A DNA stretch of 40,011 bases from HGM04593 sp045634365 (lineage in GTDB: Bacteria > Bacteroidota > Bacteroidia > Bacteroidales > Bacteroidaceae), in contig JAZRAC010000002.1 in assembly GCA_045634365.1 (NCBI GenBank), positions 1-40,011 on the forward strand, read 5' to 3'. Shown in pieces: positions 6,369-14,774 of the stretch (its first letter is position 1; the number at the start of each line of letters is the position of its first letter). The position numbers and the translations under genes are program-made. The notes beneath the pieces are model-generated. The model was not told the DNA's origin. It worked only from the letters and a program-made list of their open reading frames with translations, and made no database searches.

Positions 6369-7620
6369 CGAGGTATCATTCAACGCCAAGTACAAGCCTC
6401 TATTCAGAAGGCCGAGGACAAGGTACAAGATTGTGACGGGAGGTCGTGGCTCCGGCAAGTCTTACGCCATATCCTCGGCATTGGTGTGCGATACCTACAA
6501 CGATGACTTCAATACCTTGTTCACTCGCTACACGATGGTGTCTGCGCACGACTCCATCATCCCGGAGTTTACCGACAAGATTGACCTCTTCCAGCTTGAG
6601 AATGACTTCCACATCACCAAGCGCGATGTCCTCAATACCGCAAGTGGCGCAGGCATCCTCTTCCGTGGTCTGATGGTCAGTTCCAAGAATCAGGTGGCAA
6701 GGCTCAAGTCCATATCGAAGGTAAAGCGGTTCATCATCGATGAGGCGCAGGAGCTTGTGGATGAGGAGCTGTTCGACACCATTGACTTCTCCATCCGTAC
6801 TACGGAGGTGGATAATGAAGTGTGGCTGATCTGGAATCCACCGAGGGACAAGCATCATTGGATATACCGCAGATTCTTCGTTGAAGCCGGAGTGGACATC
6901 ACTCACAACGGAATAGTCGGCGATGTCGAATACATCTACACCACCTACGAAGACAACAAGAAGAACCTCGATGAATCGTTCATCGCACAGGCGGAGAAGA
7001 TGAGGGAAAAGGACAACGACAAGTACCGCAATGTGTTCCTCGGAATCGTGGTCGGATTCAAGGAAGGTCAGATATACCATTGGAATGCAATGCCGGAAGC
7101 CGAATGGGAGCCGACAAGGGTGACACTCTGCTACGGAGTGGACTGGGGTTACACCAATGACCAAACTGCCGTTGTCCGCGTGGACTTCGACCACGACAGC
7201 AAGACGGTGTATCTGAAAGAAGTGCTGTATCAGAAGGAATGCCAGCCGAGGGATGTGGCGAAGGCAATCAAGGCAGATATGGAGATTCGCCAATGCGGGC
7301 ACTCCACTCTGATATACTGCGATCCGGCGAGACCGGAGCATATCGCGGAATTGAGAAGGCACAACCTCAATGCCTGCAAGGCGGTGAACAAAAACAAGGC
7401 TGGCCGAATCAACTACCTTCAGGGATTCACTGTCTTCTATGATGGAGAGGACATCGGAAACGAGGCCGACAACTATTCATTCAAGCCACATCCGCAGGAC
7501 AAGACACAATTCACGAATGAGCCGGAGGATGGAAACGACCACTTGATGGATGCCGCCAATTACGGAGCAGTAACGCATCTCCGCAGGCTCGGAGTGCTGA
7601 ATGATGATGGTATGAGATAA
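6355..7620 (+). CDS. terL: Terminase large subunit
   Basis: 421 residues, normal for PBSX/phage terminase_3 proteins. ATPase: Walker A GGRGSGKS at 29-36, Walker B RFIIDEAQEL with D129 and E130, coupling motif VWLIWNPP. Nuclease: GVDWGYTND with D263 and a later D in HLMDAANYG, which fit the RNase H-like metal site. It cuts and pumps phage DNA into the prohead. Starts at 6355 or at the second ATG (6361). A 66-base gap separates it from the portal gene. Confidence 0.93.
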   Translation: MTMSNEVSFNAKYKPLFRRPRTRYKIVTGGRGSGKSYAISSALVCDTYNDDFNTLFTRYTMVSAHDSIIPEFTDKIDLFQLENDFHITKRDVLNTASGAGILFRGLMVSSKNQVARLKSISKVKRFIIDEAQELVDEELFDTIDFSIRTTEVDNEVWLIWNPPRDKHHWIYRRFFVEAGVDITHNGIVGDVEYIYTTYEDNKKNLDESFIAQAEKMREKDNDKYRNVFLGIVVGFKEGQIYHWNAMPEAEWEPTRVTLCYGVDWGYTNDQTAVVRVDFDHDSKTVYLKEVLYQKECQPRDVAKAIKADMEIRQCGHSTLIYCDPARPEHIAELRRHNLNACKAVNKNKAGRINYLQGFTVFYDGEDIGNEADNYSFKPHPQDKTQFTNEPEDGNDHLMDAANYGAVTHLRRLGVLNDDGMR

Positions 7621-7633
7621 GTTGGATATATGA
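7621..7633 (+). promoter_or_regulatory. GTTGGATATAT motif upstream of portal gene
   Basis: The motif GTTGGATATATGA lies directly after the terminase stop, in the 66-base gap before the portal gene. One-mismatch copies lie at 9812-9824 (reverse strand) before the capsid gene and at 24346-24358 before another structural gene. All three sit in intergenic gaps, so a shared regulatory site is plausible. Confidence 0.4.
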
Positions 7634-7686
7634 CGGTGCAACGATGTGCCGAATTTATGTGTATATAGCGCGAAAATGACGAGATT

Positions 7687-8958
7687 ATGTTTGGGATAAA
7701 GATTGTATCAGAGAAAGAATATAATGGCCTTGTGACGGAAAAGAAAGGCTATTATGACTCATTGAATGAGATGAACGAATACTTCCGGGCGATTGATGCC
7801 ACATTGAAGGGAAGGAAGCTCGCACCGATGAACACGATGACGAGGACTGCCGTCCGTGATGCGTATGCCAAGAGTGCTGCGGTGATGGGAGTGGTCAACT
7901 ACATTGCCGAGAATGTTGGCGAGGTGGCGCAGTTCCTGGAGCTTCAGGATGCGAAGGGGAACTACATCGAAAATCATTGGGTGCTGGACCTTATCCGCCA
8001 TCCGAATGACCGCTTCAACCTCAGAAGGTTTGCCACCGCGTGGGCGATCAACCGCCTGCTGTTCGGTGATGCGTGGGTATATGTCCCATCGGAAGAAGTG
8101 GGTAAGAACCGTGGCAAGGTGGAGAGGATGTATCTTATCCCATCGTGGCGGATCGAGACGAACAGCGAAGGAGCATTGATGCCGTTGGAAGGCATCGGCA
8201 TTGCCGGCTCTGCGAAGGGTGAGATAAAGATGGATGACTGCTTTGAGAGCTTTGACTATAACCTTGACGATTCGTCATTCTTCGGCACAAGCAAGGTCGT
8301 GAGTGCTGCCGTCTATCTTGATGTCATCGACAAGGGAATGAGAAGGGAGAGCCAGTCGCTTGACAACGGCGGTGTTGCGAACCTCGTCACTCCAAAAGGG
8401 GATGAGGCAGGAGTCTTGCCGGAACACGCGGATGATCTTGAAAGCAGGTTCAACAGCAAGAAGAACGTGAACAAGACCCTGGCACTCCGCATCCCGGTCG
8501 AAGTTCACCAACTTGGTAATGCTCCGGTGGACCTTTCCATCCTCGACACTCACAAGGAGGCAGTGACCGCATTGTGCTTCGTGTTCAAGGTTCCGGTTGA
8601 CCTGTATTACGGACAAGCCAAGTATGAGAATGCAAAGGAGGCGAAGAAGACCATCTATGAGCAGAATGCCATTCCGCTTGCCAATGAGTTTGCAGAAGAC
8701 CTGCTGACCTTCCTGATGAAGAAGGACAAGACCCTGCAAGGCTACCGGCTGACCGTGAACACCGACAAGGTAGACGTGCTGAAGGATAAGGCATCTGACG
8801 TGCTGAACAACCTTAATCTCGCATACTGCTCACTAAACGAAAGGCGTGAAGCCATCGGCTACGAACCGATTGACGAAGATTACGCGAATAAGCCGATTAT
8901 TCCGATGGGAATGCAGTTCGGTGAGGGAATGGAGTATGATATAGACGAAACCCTCTAA
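7687..8958 (+). CDS. Portal protein
   Basis: 423 residues. The middle part (AVMGVVNYIAENVGEVAQFL, HWVLDLIRHPNDRFNLRRF, LLFGDAWVYVP, LIPSWRIETN) follows the HK97-type portal pattern of an early helix, a conserved W-x-L-L-x-x-PN core and a wing with G-x-A-W/Y. It forms the dodecameric ring at the capsid vertex through which terminase pumps DNA. Order terminase-portal-head protein supports the call. Confidence 0.9.
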   Translation: MFGIKIVSEKEYNGLVTEKKGYYDSLNEMNEYFRAIDATLKGRKLAPMNTMTRTAVRDAYAKSAAVMGVVNYIAENVGEVAQFLELQDAKGNYIENHWVLDLIRHPNDRFNLRRFATAWAINRLLFGDAWVYVPSEEVGKNRGKVERMYLIPSWRIETNSEGALMPLEGIGIAGSAKGEIKMDDCFESFDYNLDDSSFFGTSKVVSAAVYLDVIDKGMRRESQSLDNGGVANLVTPKGDEAGVLPEHADDLESRFNSKKNVNKTLALRIPVEVHQLGNAPVDLSILDTHKEAVTALCFVFKVPVDLYYGQAKYENAKEAKKTIYEQNAIPLANEFAEDLLTFLMKKDKTLQGYRLTVNTDKVDVLKDKASDVLNNLNLAYCSLNERREAIGYEPIDEDYANKPIIPMGMQFGEGMEYDIDETL

Positions 8959-8970
8959 AAACGGCAGGAA

Positions 8971-9747
8971 ATGGCGAAAAGGAGGCGCATAACGCAGGCG
9001 GAAAGGAGACATCAGGACTATCTCCGCAAGAAAGGCCTTGCAGTGGGTAAGGTGTACGAAGGAAAGCTGCTGAAGGCAAGGCGTGCGGAAGTGAAAAGGG
9101 TGCTTCTTCGTTGTCGTGACTTTGGTGATCCGGAACAGTGGCCGGTGGTCATTGATGCGATGATTGACGAGTCCGGATATTACTATGACTGGATGCGCGG
9201 TCTGTATCTGAATGCCGGACTGCCGAGGGCGAAGTCCGTCACGCGAGAGCTGAGCCGGAGCAAGGCCGAAGATCCATCCGGGATGTGGGAGTCGGAGATA
9301 ACGAGGTATGCACAGAACAGAGCGGGCGAGAACATCGTCAGCGTGACCGGAAGCCTCAAGGAGAAGCTGGTCGCTATCACTCGCGGGCTGATGGCCGAGG
9401 ACACCTACGGCATTGAGAAGCTCACGCAGATGATCTTCAAGGAATACAATACCATTGCAGAATGGATGGTGAGGCGCATCGCTCAGACCGAGACGATGAT
9501 AGGACTCGCGGAAGCCGGTGATGTCGCGGCTCGTTCACTTGACATCGGATTCACGAAGACCTGGGCGGTAAGTGGCCTCGGCAATACGCGAGACTCGCAT
9601 CTTGCAATGGATGGCATCGAGGTGGATGCTGACGAGCCGTTCCAGCTTAAGGACTGCCTGATGATGTACCCGCACGATAGTTCATTCGGTGCGCCTGCCG
9701 GAGAGATAATCAACTGCGCCTGCGACTGCATACGCAGACCGAAATGA
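8971..9747 (+). CDS. Head morphogenesis protein (MuF/SPP1 gp7 type)
   Basis: 258 residues. The C-terminal half reads RRIAQTETMIGLAEAGDVAARS, then KTWAVSGLGNTRDSHLAMDG and ends in INCACDCIRRPK, the standard MuF domain with a conserved T-x-D-x-x-C-like ending. The N terminus is basic (MAKRRRITQAERRHQ). MuF proteins are minor head components next to the portal. Followed by a terminator. Confidence 0.85.
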   Translation: MAKRRRITQAERRHQDYLRKKGLAVGKVYEGKLLKARRAEVKRVLLRCRDFGDPEQWPVVIDAMIDESGYYYDWMRGLYLNAGLPRAKSVTRELSRSKAEDPSGMWESEITRYAQNRAGENIVSVTGSLKEKLVAITRGLMAEDTYGIEKLTQMIFKEYNTIAEWMVRRIAQTETMIGLAEAGDVAARSLDIGFTKTWAVSGLGNTRDSHLAMDGIEVDADEPFQLKDCLMMYPHDSSFGAPAGEIINCACDCIRRPK

Positions 9748-9777
9748 CACTCCATATCTATACTTTATTGAATTCGA

Positions 9778-9807
9778 CCGCTTGGCTGTGAAGTCCAGCG
9801 GTTTTTT
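9778..9807 (+). terminator. Rho-independent terminator after head protein gene
   Basis: Stem CCGCT-GG / CC-AGCGG (one bulged T) with a 9-base loop, followed by six T (9802-9807). It separates the terminase-portal unit from the capsid gene, which has its own promoter. Confidence 0.75.
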
Positions 9808-9811
9808 CTTT

Positions 9812-9824
9812 TGATATATCCAAC
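9812..9824 (-). promoter_or_regulatory. GTTGGATATATCA motif upstream of capsid gene
   Basis: On the minus strand this reads GTTGGATATATCA, identical over 13 bases to 24346-24358 and with one mismatch to 7621-7633. It lies between the terminator at 9778 and the promoter at 9839. Its inner part GATATATC is a palindrome. Confidence 0.4.
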
Positions 9825-9838
9825 TCGTCATGCCAATA

Positions 9839-9869
9839 TTTCAACGTGCATAGTTGCGTGCTATTTTTG
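9839..9869 (+). promoter_or_regulatory. Bacteroidetes-type promoter for the capsid gene
   Basis: A -7 box TATTTTTG (9862-9869) matches the consensus TAnnTTTG exactly; 19 bases upstream is TTTC (9839-9842) in place of TTTG. Transcription would start near 9875, a dozen bases before the ATG at 9888. It follows a terminator, which makes a local promoter for this highly expressed gene likely. Confidence 0.5.
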
Positions 9870-9887
9870 TTTCAAACCGTTGAGACT

Positions 9888-11639
9888 ATGGAATTTAAGA
9901 GTGAACAGACAAGGCAGATGCAGAACAAGGCAACCCTTGCGAGCATCGAAGTGAAGGAAGCCGGGGAAGGCTCGGATATCCTTCACATCAAGGCGTATGC
10001 TCTGGCCTTCGGGAATGTGGATTCGTGGGGTGACATCATCGCTCCGAATGCGTGTGACAAGTTCCTCAAGTCGGAGGACTACGCGAGGATGGCTCTTTGC
10101 TATCAGCACGATACGCGCGAGGTCATAGGAGTGATCACCGATGCAGGAGTGGACGAGAAGGGAATGTGGATGGAGGCTGATGTGCTTCCGACCGCTACCG
10201 GAAAGGATGTCCAGACACTGATCAGGGCAAGAGCAATCAAGGAATTCAGCATCGGATACTTTGCCGATGAATACCACTACGAAAGGCGTGATGGCTATGC
10301 GCAGGAGATACGCATACTGGATGCAATCACCATCGTTGAAGTCAGCCCGGTCACAAGGGCGGCGAATGACAAGGCGGTGCTGATAGATGCAAAGAGAGAC
10401 AACATTAACCCTATAATATCGGATATTATGCCAGAGAACGAAGTAAAGGAGCTGAAGCAGTCGATGGAGACCGCACAGCAGGATGCGAAGGCCGCCAAGG
10501 ATGCGGCGAACGCCACACAGAAGGCACTTGAGGCTGCACAGAATGAACTCAAGGAAGCCAAGGAGACTGCGCAGAAGCAGGCACAGGAGATTGACAACCT
10601 TGACAAGTCAATCAAGTCACAGCAGGAGACAATCGAGGGTCTTCGCAAGATGATCAACGAGGCACCGATGACCTACCGCAAGGCTATGCGCCAGGCACTG
10701 GAGAGCAAGAAGGAGGAAATCGCCACGTTCATCAAGAGTGCTACCGGATCATTCACAGTCGAGTTCAAGGTCGCGACTACATCACTCACCCCGGCCGCGA
10801 CAAATCACATCGCATATGGCGCACAGCAGGACAACACCATTCACGCGGTACCTGTACTCGGTAACGCATTCTTGCTTGCCTTCGGAACAAAGGCACTTGA
10901 CGGAGCGCGTCTGTCGTGGATTGAGGCGTCGACCACCAAGAATGTAGGATATGTCGAGGAACTTGCCGAGAACACCAACAAGAGCGAGGTTGCATTTGTT
11001 GAGAAGCAGCGTCAGACAGCGAAGATCGCCACCTATATGGAGATTTCTTCAGAGGTGGAGAACTGGTTCGAGGCTCTGTATGACTTCTGCGTGAACGAGG
11101 GTGAGAGGATCATCCTTTCTGACCTTGACGAGAAGGTATGGTCAGGTGACGGTAAGGATGGCACTGCTCCAAGACACATCTACGGAATCAAGGGTATCGC
11201 CACTGCCTTTGCAAAGCTCGGAACTTATGAGAACGCGAATGAGGCTGACGTCATCCTCGATGCTATCGCACAGATCCGCAAGGCTGGATTCGCGGCGAAC
11301 GTAGCGATCGTGTCTTATGCGACCGAGGCAACGCTCAAGGGTGCGAAGGACAAGTCAGGCAACTACATCTATGACAAGGTGAGCGGTAAGCTCGGTCAGG
11401 TGACCATCATTCCTTCTGACAAGATCGGAAATGCTGAGATGCTCATCGCTGACAACAGTGTCGTGGAGGTCTTCCTCGGCGACTTCTATGAGCTTGAGTT
11501 CAGCCGTAAGGCATCGCACGATGCTTGGCGTGTCGACTTCCGCAGACGTGCGCAGGTGAAGGTGTCGACACCGAAGGCGAAGGGCGTTGTATATGTCGCT
11601 GACGTGTCAACAGCCATCGAGGCGATCACCAAGGCCTAA
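9888..11639 (+). CDS. Fused prohead protease-scaffold-major capsid protein
   Basis: One frame of 583 residues holds three parts. Residues 1 to about 170: HK97 prohead protease (U35 type), with H74 in ALCYQHDTREVIGV and S121 in AIKEFSIGYF. About 185 to 265: an Ala/Lys/Glu-rich coiled coil (scaffold or delta-domain-like). From about 270: HK97-fold major capsid (AVPVLGNAFLLAFGTKAL, VEKQRQTAKIATYMEISSE, ILDAIAQIRKAGF). The protease would cut itself free during maturation. ATG 9888 is chosen because it follows the promoter and begins MEFKSEQTRQ; an upstream ATG at 9846 is in frame but precedes the likely transcription start. Confidence 0.9.
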   Translation: MEFKSEQTRQMQNKATLASIEVKEAGEGSDILHIKAYALAFGNVDSWGDIIAPNACDKFLKSEDYARMALCYQHDTREVIGVITDAGVDEKGMWMEADVLPTATGKDVQTLIRARAIKEFSIGYFADEYHYERRDGYAQEIRILDAITIVEVSPVTRAANDKAVLIDAKRDNINPIISDIMPENEVKELKQSMETAQQDAKAAKDAANATQKALEAAQNELKEAKETAQKQAQEIDNLDKSIKSQQETIEGLRKMINEAPMTYRKAMRQALESKKEEIATFIKSATGSFTVEFKVATTSLTPAATNHIAYGAQQDNTIHAVPVLGNAFLLAFGTKALDGARLSWIEASTTKNVGYVEELAENTNKSEVAFVEKQRQTAKIATYMEISSEVENWFEALYDFCVNEGERIILSDLDEKVWSGDGKDGTAPRHIYGIKGIATAFAKLGTYENANEADVILDAIAQIRKAGFAANVAIVSYATEATLKGAKDKSGNYIYDKVSGKLGQVTIIPSDKIGNAEMLIADNSVVEVFLGDFYELEFSRKASHDAWRVDFRRRAQVKVSTPKAKGVVYVADVSTAIEAITKA

Positions 11640-11642
11640 GCT

Positions 11643-11819
11643 ATGGCAGGAAAGGCAACAAAGGGCAAGACTGAGACCTTCATCACCTATGTGGTGGTGA
11701 AGGCTCACGATGGCCTTAAGGAAGGAACGGAAATCGTCCGCAGGTCAGGACATAAGGGCGCGGAATACTGCGTGTCACTCGGCTTGTGGAAGGAGAAGAA
11801 GTCAACGAAGGAGGACTAA
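11643..11819 (+). CDS. Small protein after capsid, 58 aa
   Basis: MAGKATKGKTETFITYVVVK followed by EGTEIVRRSGHKGAEYCVSLGLWKEKK. Lysine-rich, probably one small beta domain. It starts 3 bases after the capsid stop and ends 2 bases before the connector gene, so it is translated with them. Position suggests a minor head or connector component. Confidence 0.65.
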   Translation: MAGKATKGKTETFITYVVVKAHDGLKEGTEIVRRSGHKGAEYCVSLGLWKEKKSTKED

Positions 11820-11821
11820 CG

Positions 11822-12271
11822 ATGGTAATGCTTGAGGTCATAGAGATAGCGGAGCCGGATGCAGTGGCTCTTGAGGCATTGAGGCAGTATGCATCGGTGT
11901 CGGATGTAGGGCAGGACAATGTCCTGATGCTTGCATTGAAGAGGGCGTTCGATATGGTGCAGAGGGCGGCCGATGTGGCTCTCCTTCCCGGCACATTCCG
12001 CGTATGCGCATCGGACCATCCGCGGACGGTCAATGTCTATATGGGCGGAAAGGTGACGGAGGTGGTTGATGACCACGGTGTCGCTGTGTCGCATCATCAG
12101 AGGGGAAGAAGTGTCTATGTAGGCACTGACCGCTATGTCGAAGTGACATTCACCACCGAGGCCAATCCGGCGGACTATGACCGGCTTCTTCCTGTTGTTC
12201 TTCAGTATGCGACCGCAATCTACGATGGTCAGGATTCACGAACACTCAATTCGATACTTCTGCAATGCTAA
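11822..12271 (+). CDS. Head-tail connector protein (gp6/gp15-like)
   Basis: 149 residues from ATG 11822. The start MVMLEVIEIAEPDAVALEALRQY and helix VLMLALKRAFDMVQRAADVALLP followed by a beta region (VTFTTEANPADYDRLLPVVLQYATAIYDG) fits head-completion proteins that bind under the portal. It comes directly after the capsid unit and overlaps the next gene by 7 bases. Confidence 0.7.
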   Translation: MVMLEVIEIAEPDAVALEALRQYASVSDVGQDNVLMLALKRAFDMVQRAADVALLPGTFRVCASDHPRTVNVYMGGKVTEVVDDHGVAVSHHQRGRSVYVGTDRYVEVTFTTEANPADYDRLLPVVLQYATAIYDGQDSRTLNSILLQC

Positions 12272-12612
12272 GAGATTCACAAGGAGCAAGGCGATATAAT
12301 GAGCCGATAGTGCTGACGATGGCCGAGGCTGTCGTGGATGAGTATGGTCACGCATCATATGCGGAGCCTCGCGACCTTGTGACCGTCTATGCATCCGTCC
12401 GTCAGATGTCTGCGACCAAGACTATGATGACCTTTCAGCAGGCGGATGCCGTCGGCCTTGACATCGAGCTTCGCACTCCTTCGGTCCGCTTCAACGGATT
12501 GAAGTACCGCGGTCACGATGTCCACTTCTCCCAGCCGGAGGATGTGGATGGCAGGGGCAGGATAATCCGCATCAGCGGGTGGTATCAGATTGACAATCCG
12601 AGGATGCTATGA
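12265..12612 (+). CDS. Head closure / head-tail joining protein
   Basis: 115 residues, beta-rich, with VTVYASVRQMSATKTMMTFQ and RFNGLKYRGHDVHFS and the end IIRISGWYQIDN. This matches the SPP1 gp16 / HK97 head-tail joining fold pattern. Overlaps both neighbours by a few bases. Confidence 0.7.
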   Translation: MLRDSQGARRYNEPIVLTMAEAVVDEYGHASYAEPRDLVTVYASVRQMSATKTMMTFQQADAVGLDIELRTPSVRFNGLKYRGHDVHFSQPEDVDGRGRIIRISGWYQIDNPRML

Positions 12613-13184
12613 GCGGACGGGGAGACATATGGATAGAGGGAGAGAGGGAGCTTTATGCCAATATGCAGAAGCACCTTGTCACCCTTACCGACAATTCAAG
12701 GAAGGGACTGCGCAAGGCGGGAATGAACATCATCGCGGATGCCAAGGCCAATCTCCGCAGTAACGGAAGTGTCGTGCCCGGAAAGCTCCGCGCGAGTGGT
12801 CGAGTGCAGGCGGTGGAAGGTGATCCGGACAGCATCGATGTCGGCTTCTTCGGAAAGGACACCGCGGGCGGTTATGCCTACTTTGTCGAGTATGGAAGGC
12901 GTTCGGGTAAGATGCCTCCGGTGAAGATGCTGATGAAATGGCTGCGCAAGAGGACATCGAAGAGTTCAGCACTCAAATCTGCACTCGTTCATATTGAAGG
13001 CAGAAGGGTGAGGAGACAGCAGGCATACACAAGGGATTATCTGCTTGAATCAGCCGCGTGGGGGCTTGCCAAGTCCATCGCGAAGAACGGAACACGACCC
13101 CATCCGTTCTTTGGCCCGGCAGTTGAAAAGAACAAGAAAGCGATTGAGGAAGCGGTCGCGCAATCGATAAGGGAGGATTTGTAA
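12609..13184 (+). CDS. Neck protein of the HK97 gp10 family
   Basis: 191 residues. The pattern RKGLRKAGMNIIADAKANLR, then GKLRASGRV and YAYFVEYGRRSGKMPPVKML, and the tail RPHPFFGPAVEKNKKAIEEA is typical of HK97 gp10-like neck proteins, which join head and tail. The insert around SALKSALVHIEGRRVRRQQ makes it longer than the usual 120 to 150 residues. Stop and next start overlap by one base. Confidence 0.8.
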   Translation: MSGRGDIWIEGERELYANMQKHLVTLTDNSRKGLRKAGMNIIADAKANLRSNGSVVPGKLRASGRVQAVEGDPDSIDVGFFGKDTAGGYAYFVEYGRRSGKMPPVKMLMKWLRKRTSKSSALKSALVHIEGRRVRRQQAYTRDYLLESAAWGLAKSIAKNGTRPHPFFGPAVEKNKKAIEEAVAQSIREDL

Positions 13185-13564
13185 TGGGATTATTCAGCGC
13201 ACTTGGAAATGTATATAAGGCGGTCCGTTCGGCATTGACCAGAACGGGCGTATATGTGGGAGAGACGGCCGACTATCCTCGCGTGGAGATACACTCCATC
13301 ACCGAGAGCGAATGGCTTGACAAAGGCTCTCTGAAGTCCGTTTCCTGCATCGTGGAGTGCATCAGCGACAAGCGCATCGCGGATGTCATCGAGATGAACG
13401 CGGAGAACCTCCGCAGGATGCTTGAATCACAGCTCAATCTCGACAAGGGATGGAAGGTCGTGGGGGTGATTCCCGGACAGCTTCAGTCGCTGACCGAGAC
13501 TACTGATACGAAGGAGATACTGTATCGCCTTCTCCAGAATATTACGATATATGTTCAACGATAA
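13184..13564 (+). CDS. Tail terminator / tail completion protein
   Basis: 126 residues in the position between the gp10-like neck protein and the major tail protein. Sequence shows GVYVGETADYPRVEIHSIT, SVSCIVECISDKRIADV and a C-terminal strand ILYRLLQNITIYVQ, matching the small alpha/beta fold of tail terminators. The call depends partly on gene order. Confidence 0.7.
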   Translation: MGLFSALGNVYKAVRSALTRTGVYVGETADYPRVEIHSITESEWLDKGSLKSVSCIVECISDKRIADVIEMNAENLRRMLESQLNLDKGWKVVGVIPGQLQSLTETTDTKEILYRLLQNITIYVQR

Positions 13565-13579
13565 TAACTGATAGACACA

Positions 13580-14017
13580 ATGGCAGTATTAGGCAACGAA
13601 AGAAGGTGCTACATCACTTCGACCAAGACCGGAGGCACCTTCACTTGGCTGAAGGGTGAGCAGAACAACAGCTTCAACCGTTCGGCAGAGGCGATCGAGG
13701 TGAGCGACAAGTCAACCGATTGGACTCAGTTCATCGCCGGCAAGAAGAATGCGACAGCAAGTGTTACTGTATTCGCGGATGACACTTCAAGCGAGCCACA
13801 GCATCAGCTTCTCACTGCTCTGCACAAGGGCGAGACAGTGTATTGCTTCATCGGCAAGCTTGGCGGAACGGGCAGTCAGACACCTTCGGAGGGTGACCTC
13901 TTCGAAGCTATAGTGACTGAATGCTCCGATACCAATGACTTCGGAGCGGTCGCGACACGAAGCATCTCGCTTCAGGTGACAGGAGAGCCGACTCATTATC
14001 CAACAATCGGAGACTGA
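13580..14017 (+). CDS. Major tail protein
   Basis: 145 residues, beta-rich: MAVLGNERRCYITSTKTGGT, then IEVSDKSTDWTQFIAGKKNATASVT and VATRSISLQVTGEP. This fits the tail-tube protein of siphoviruses with a short loop pattern VSDKS-W. It lies directly before the tail chaperone pair. Overlap with the next gene is one base. Confidence 0.85.
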   Translation: MAVLGNERRCYITSTKTGGTFTWLKGEQNNSFNRSAEAIEVSDKSTDWTQFIAGKKNATASVTVFADDTSSEPQHQLLTALHKGETVYCFIGKLGGTGSQTPSEGDLFEAIVTECSDTNDFGAVATRSISLQVTGEPTHYPTIGD

Positions 14018-14445
14018 TGAGAGCGGTTCGCACAACGATAGAGATCAGGCAGGGCGTGAAAGTGGAAGTGCTATTCACGCCTCGTCTTTATTCCTTCAAG
14101 GGAAGGGAAGGAGTGGACTTCACCGCAGACAAGAGTGAGGCGGGTTCGGTGTTCGCGCTGTATGCGGACATCATCTACTGCGCGGCGCTCAATCTATGGA
14201 CACTCCAGGGCAATGATGCCGATGAATTCCCACACCATAGAGCGGACTTCCACGAATTCTCTATGGCCGATCCGAAAGCCTTCGGAAAGGCGGTGAACTT
14301 CGCGCTTGAAGCCCTTACGGGAAAGGGATTGAAGGACTTTGCCACCGAGGGAGAGAAAACGGCTGAAACGGGCGAGAATGCGCCAACGGAAGTAAAAAAA
14401 AAGAAACCTTCGCTCTGGACTATTCTGCGATTGAGGCGTTCTTGA
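14017..14445 (+). CDS. Tail assembly chaperone G
   Basis: 142 residues between the major tail protein and the tape measure. The N-terminal half is beta-rich (TIEIRQGVKVEVLFTPRLYSF) and the rest helical. Near the end a run of nine A (14394-14402) sits in codons GTA AAA AAA AAG, after which the normal frame ends within 15 codons (PSLWTILRLRRS). Shifting back one base here continues into the next frame, giving the G-GT pair common to long-tailed phages. Confidence 0.8.
   Translation: MRAVRTTIEIRQGVKVEVLFTPRLYSFKGREGVDFTADKSEAGSVFALYADIIYCAALNLWTLQGNDADEFPHHRADFHEFSMADPKAFGKAVNFALEALTGKGLKDFATEGEKTAETGENAPTEVKKKKPSLWTILRLRRS
14397..14403 (+). promoter_or_regulatory. -1 programmed frameshift site A-AAA-AAG
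   Basis: The heptamer AAAAAAG is in phase as A AAA AAG in the chaperone G frame, the same slippery sequence as E. coli dnaX. After a -1 slip the frame stays open through ETFALDYSAIEAFLIGRCGM and on into the gene ending at 14768. Hairpins could help, but I did not find a clear one. Confidence 0.8.
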
Positions 14446-14768
14446 TTGGCAGATGCGGAATGACCGAACTGCAGGCTGGATGGACGAGCTACCGCGAGTA
14501 CCGGATGCGGTTTGACGGAGAGGAACAGCGAGAGAGGCAGGAGTGGGAGAGAACGAGATGGATGGCCTTCCTGATGATGCAGATGCATCCGTACATCAAG
14601 GCGCATCAGAAGCCGGGGACACCGATGGCGTGGCTTCCCTTCCCGTGGGAGAAGGATGCCATCCAGATGCCGGAAGGAGGATGGGCGGTGACCGAAGAGG
14701 AAAGCAATGAGCTGAACGCAATGCTCAAGGCGTTCATCGAGAAGAATAAAAACAAAGCAACATCATAG
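14442..14768 (+). CDS. Tail assembly chaperone T (made as G-T fusion by -1 frameshift)
   Basis: The frame from 14404 to 14768 codes DYSAIEAFLIGRCGMTELQ then AGWTSYREYRMRFDGE and a helical tail. Only its start at 14442 has an ATG-like codon (the frame is open further back), so expression as the C-terminal part of the G-GT fusion is the likely route. A short independent product from ATG 14460 cannot be excluded. Confidence 0.75.
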   Translation: MIGRCGMTELQAGWTSYREYRMRFDGEEQRERQEWERTRWMAFLMMQMHPYIKAHQKPGTPMAWLPFPWEKDAIQMPEGGWAVTEEESNELNAMLKAFIEKNKNKATS

Positions 14769-14774
14769 CATACT

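Noticed and set aside
6400..7362. Minus-strand frame of 320 codons
   Set aside because: It lies wholly opposite the large terminase gene, whose motifs are clear; it is a codon-bias shadow.
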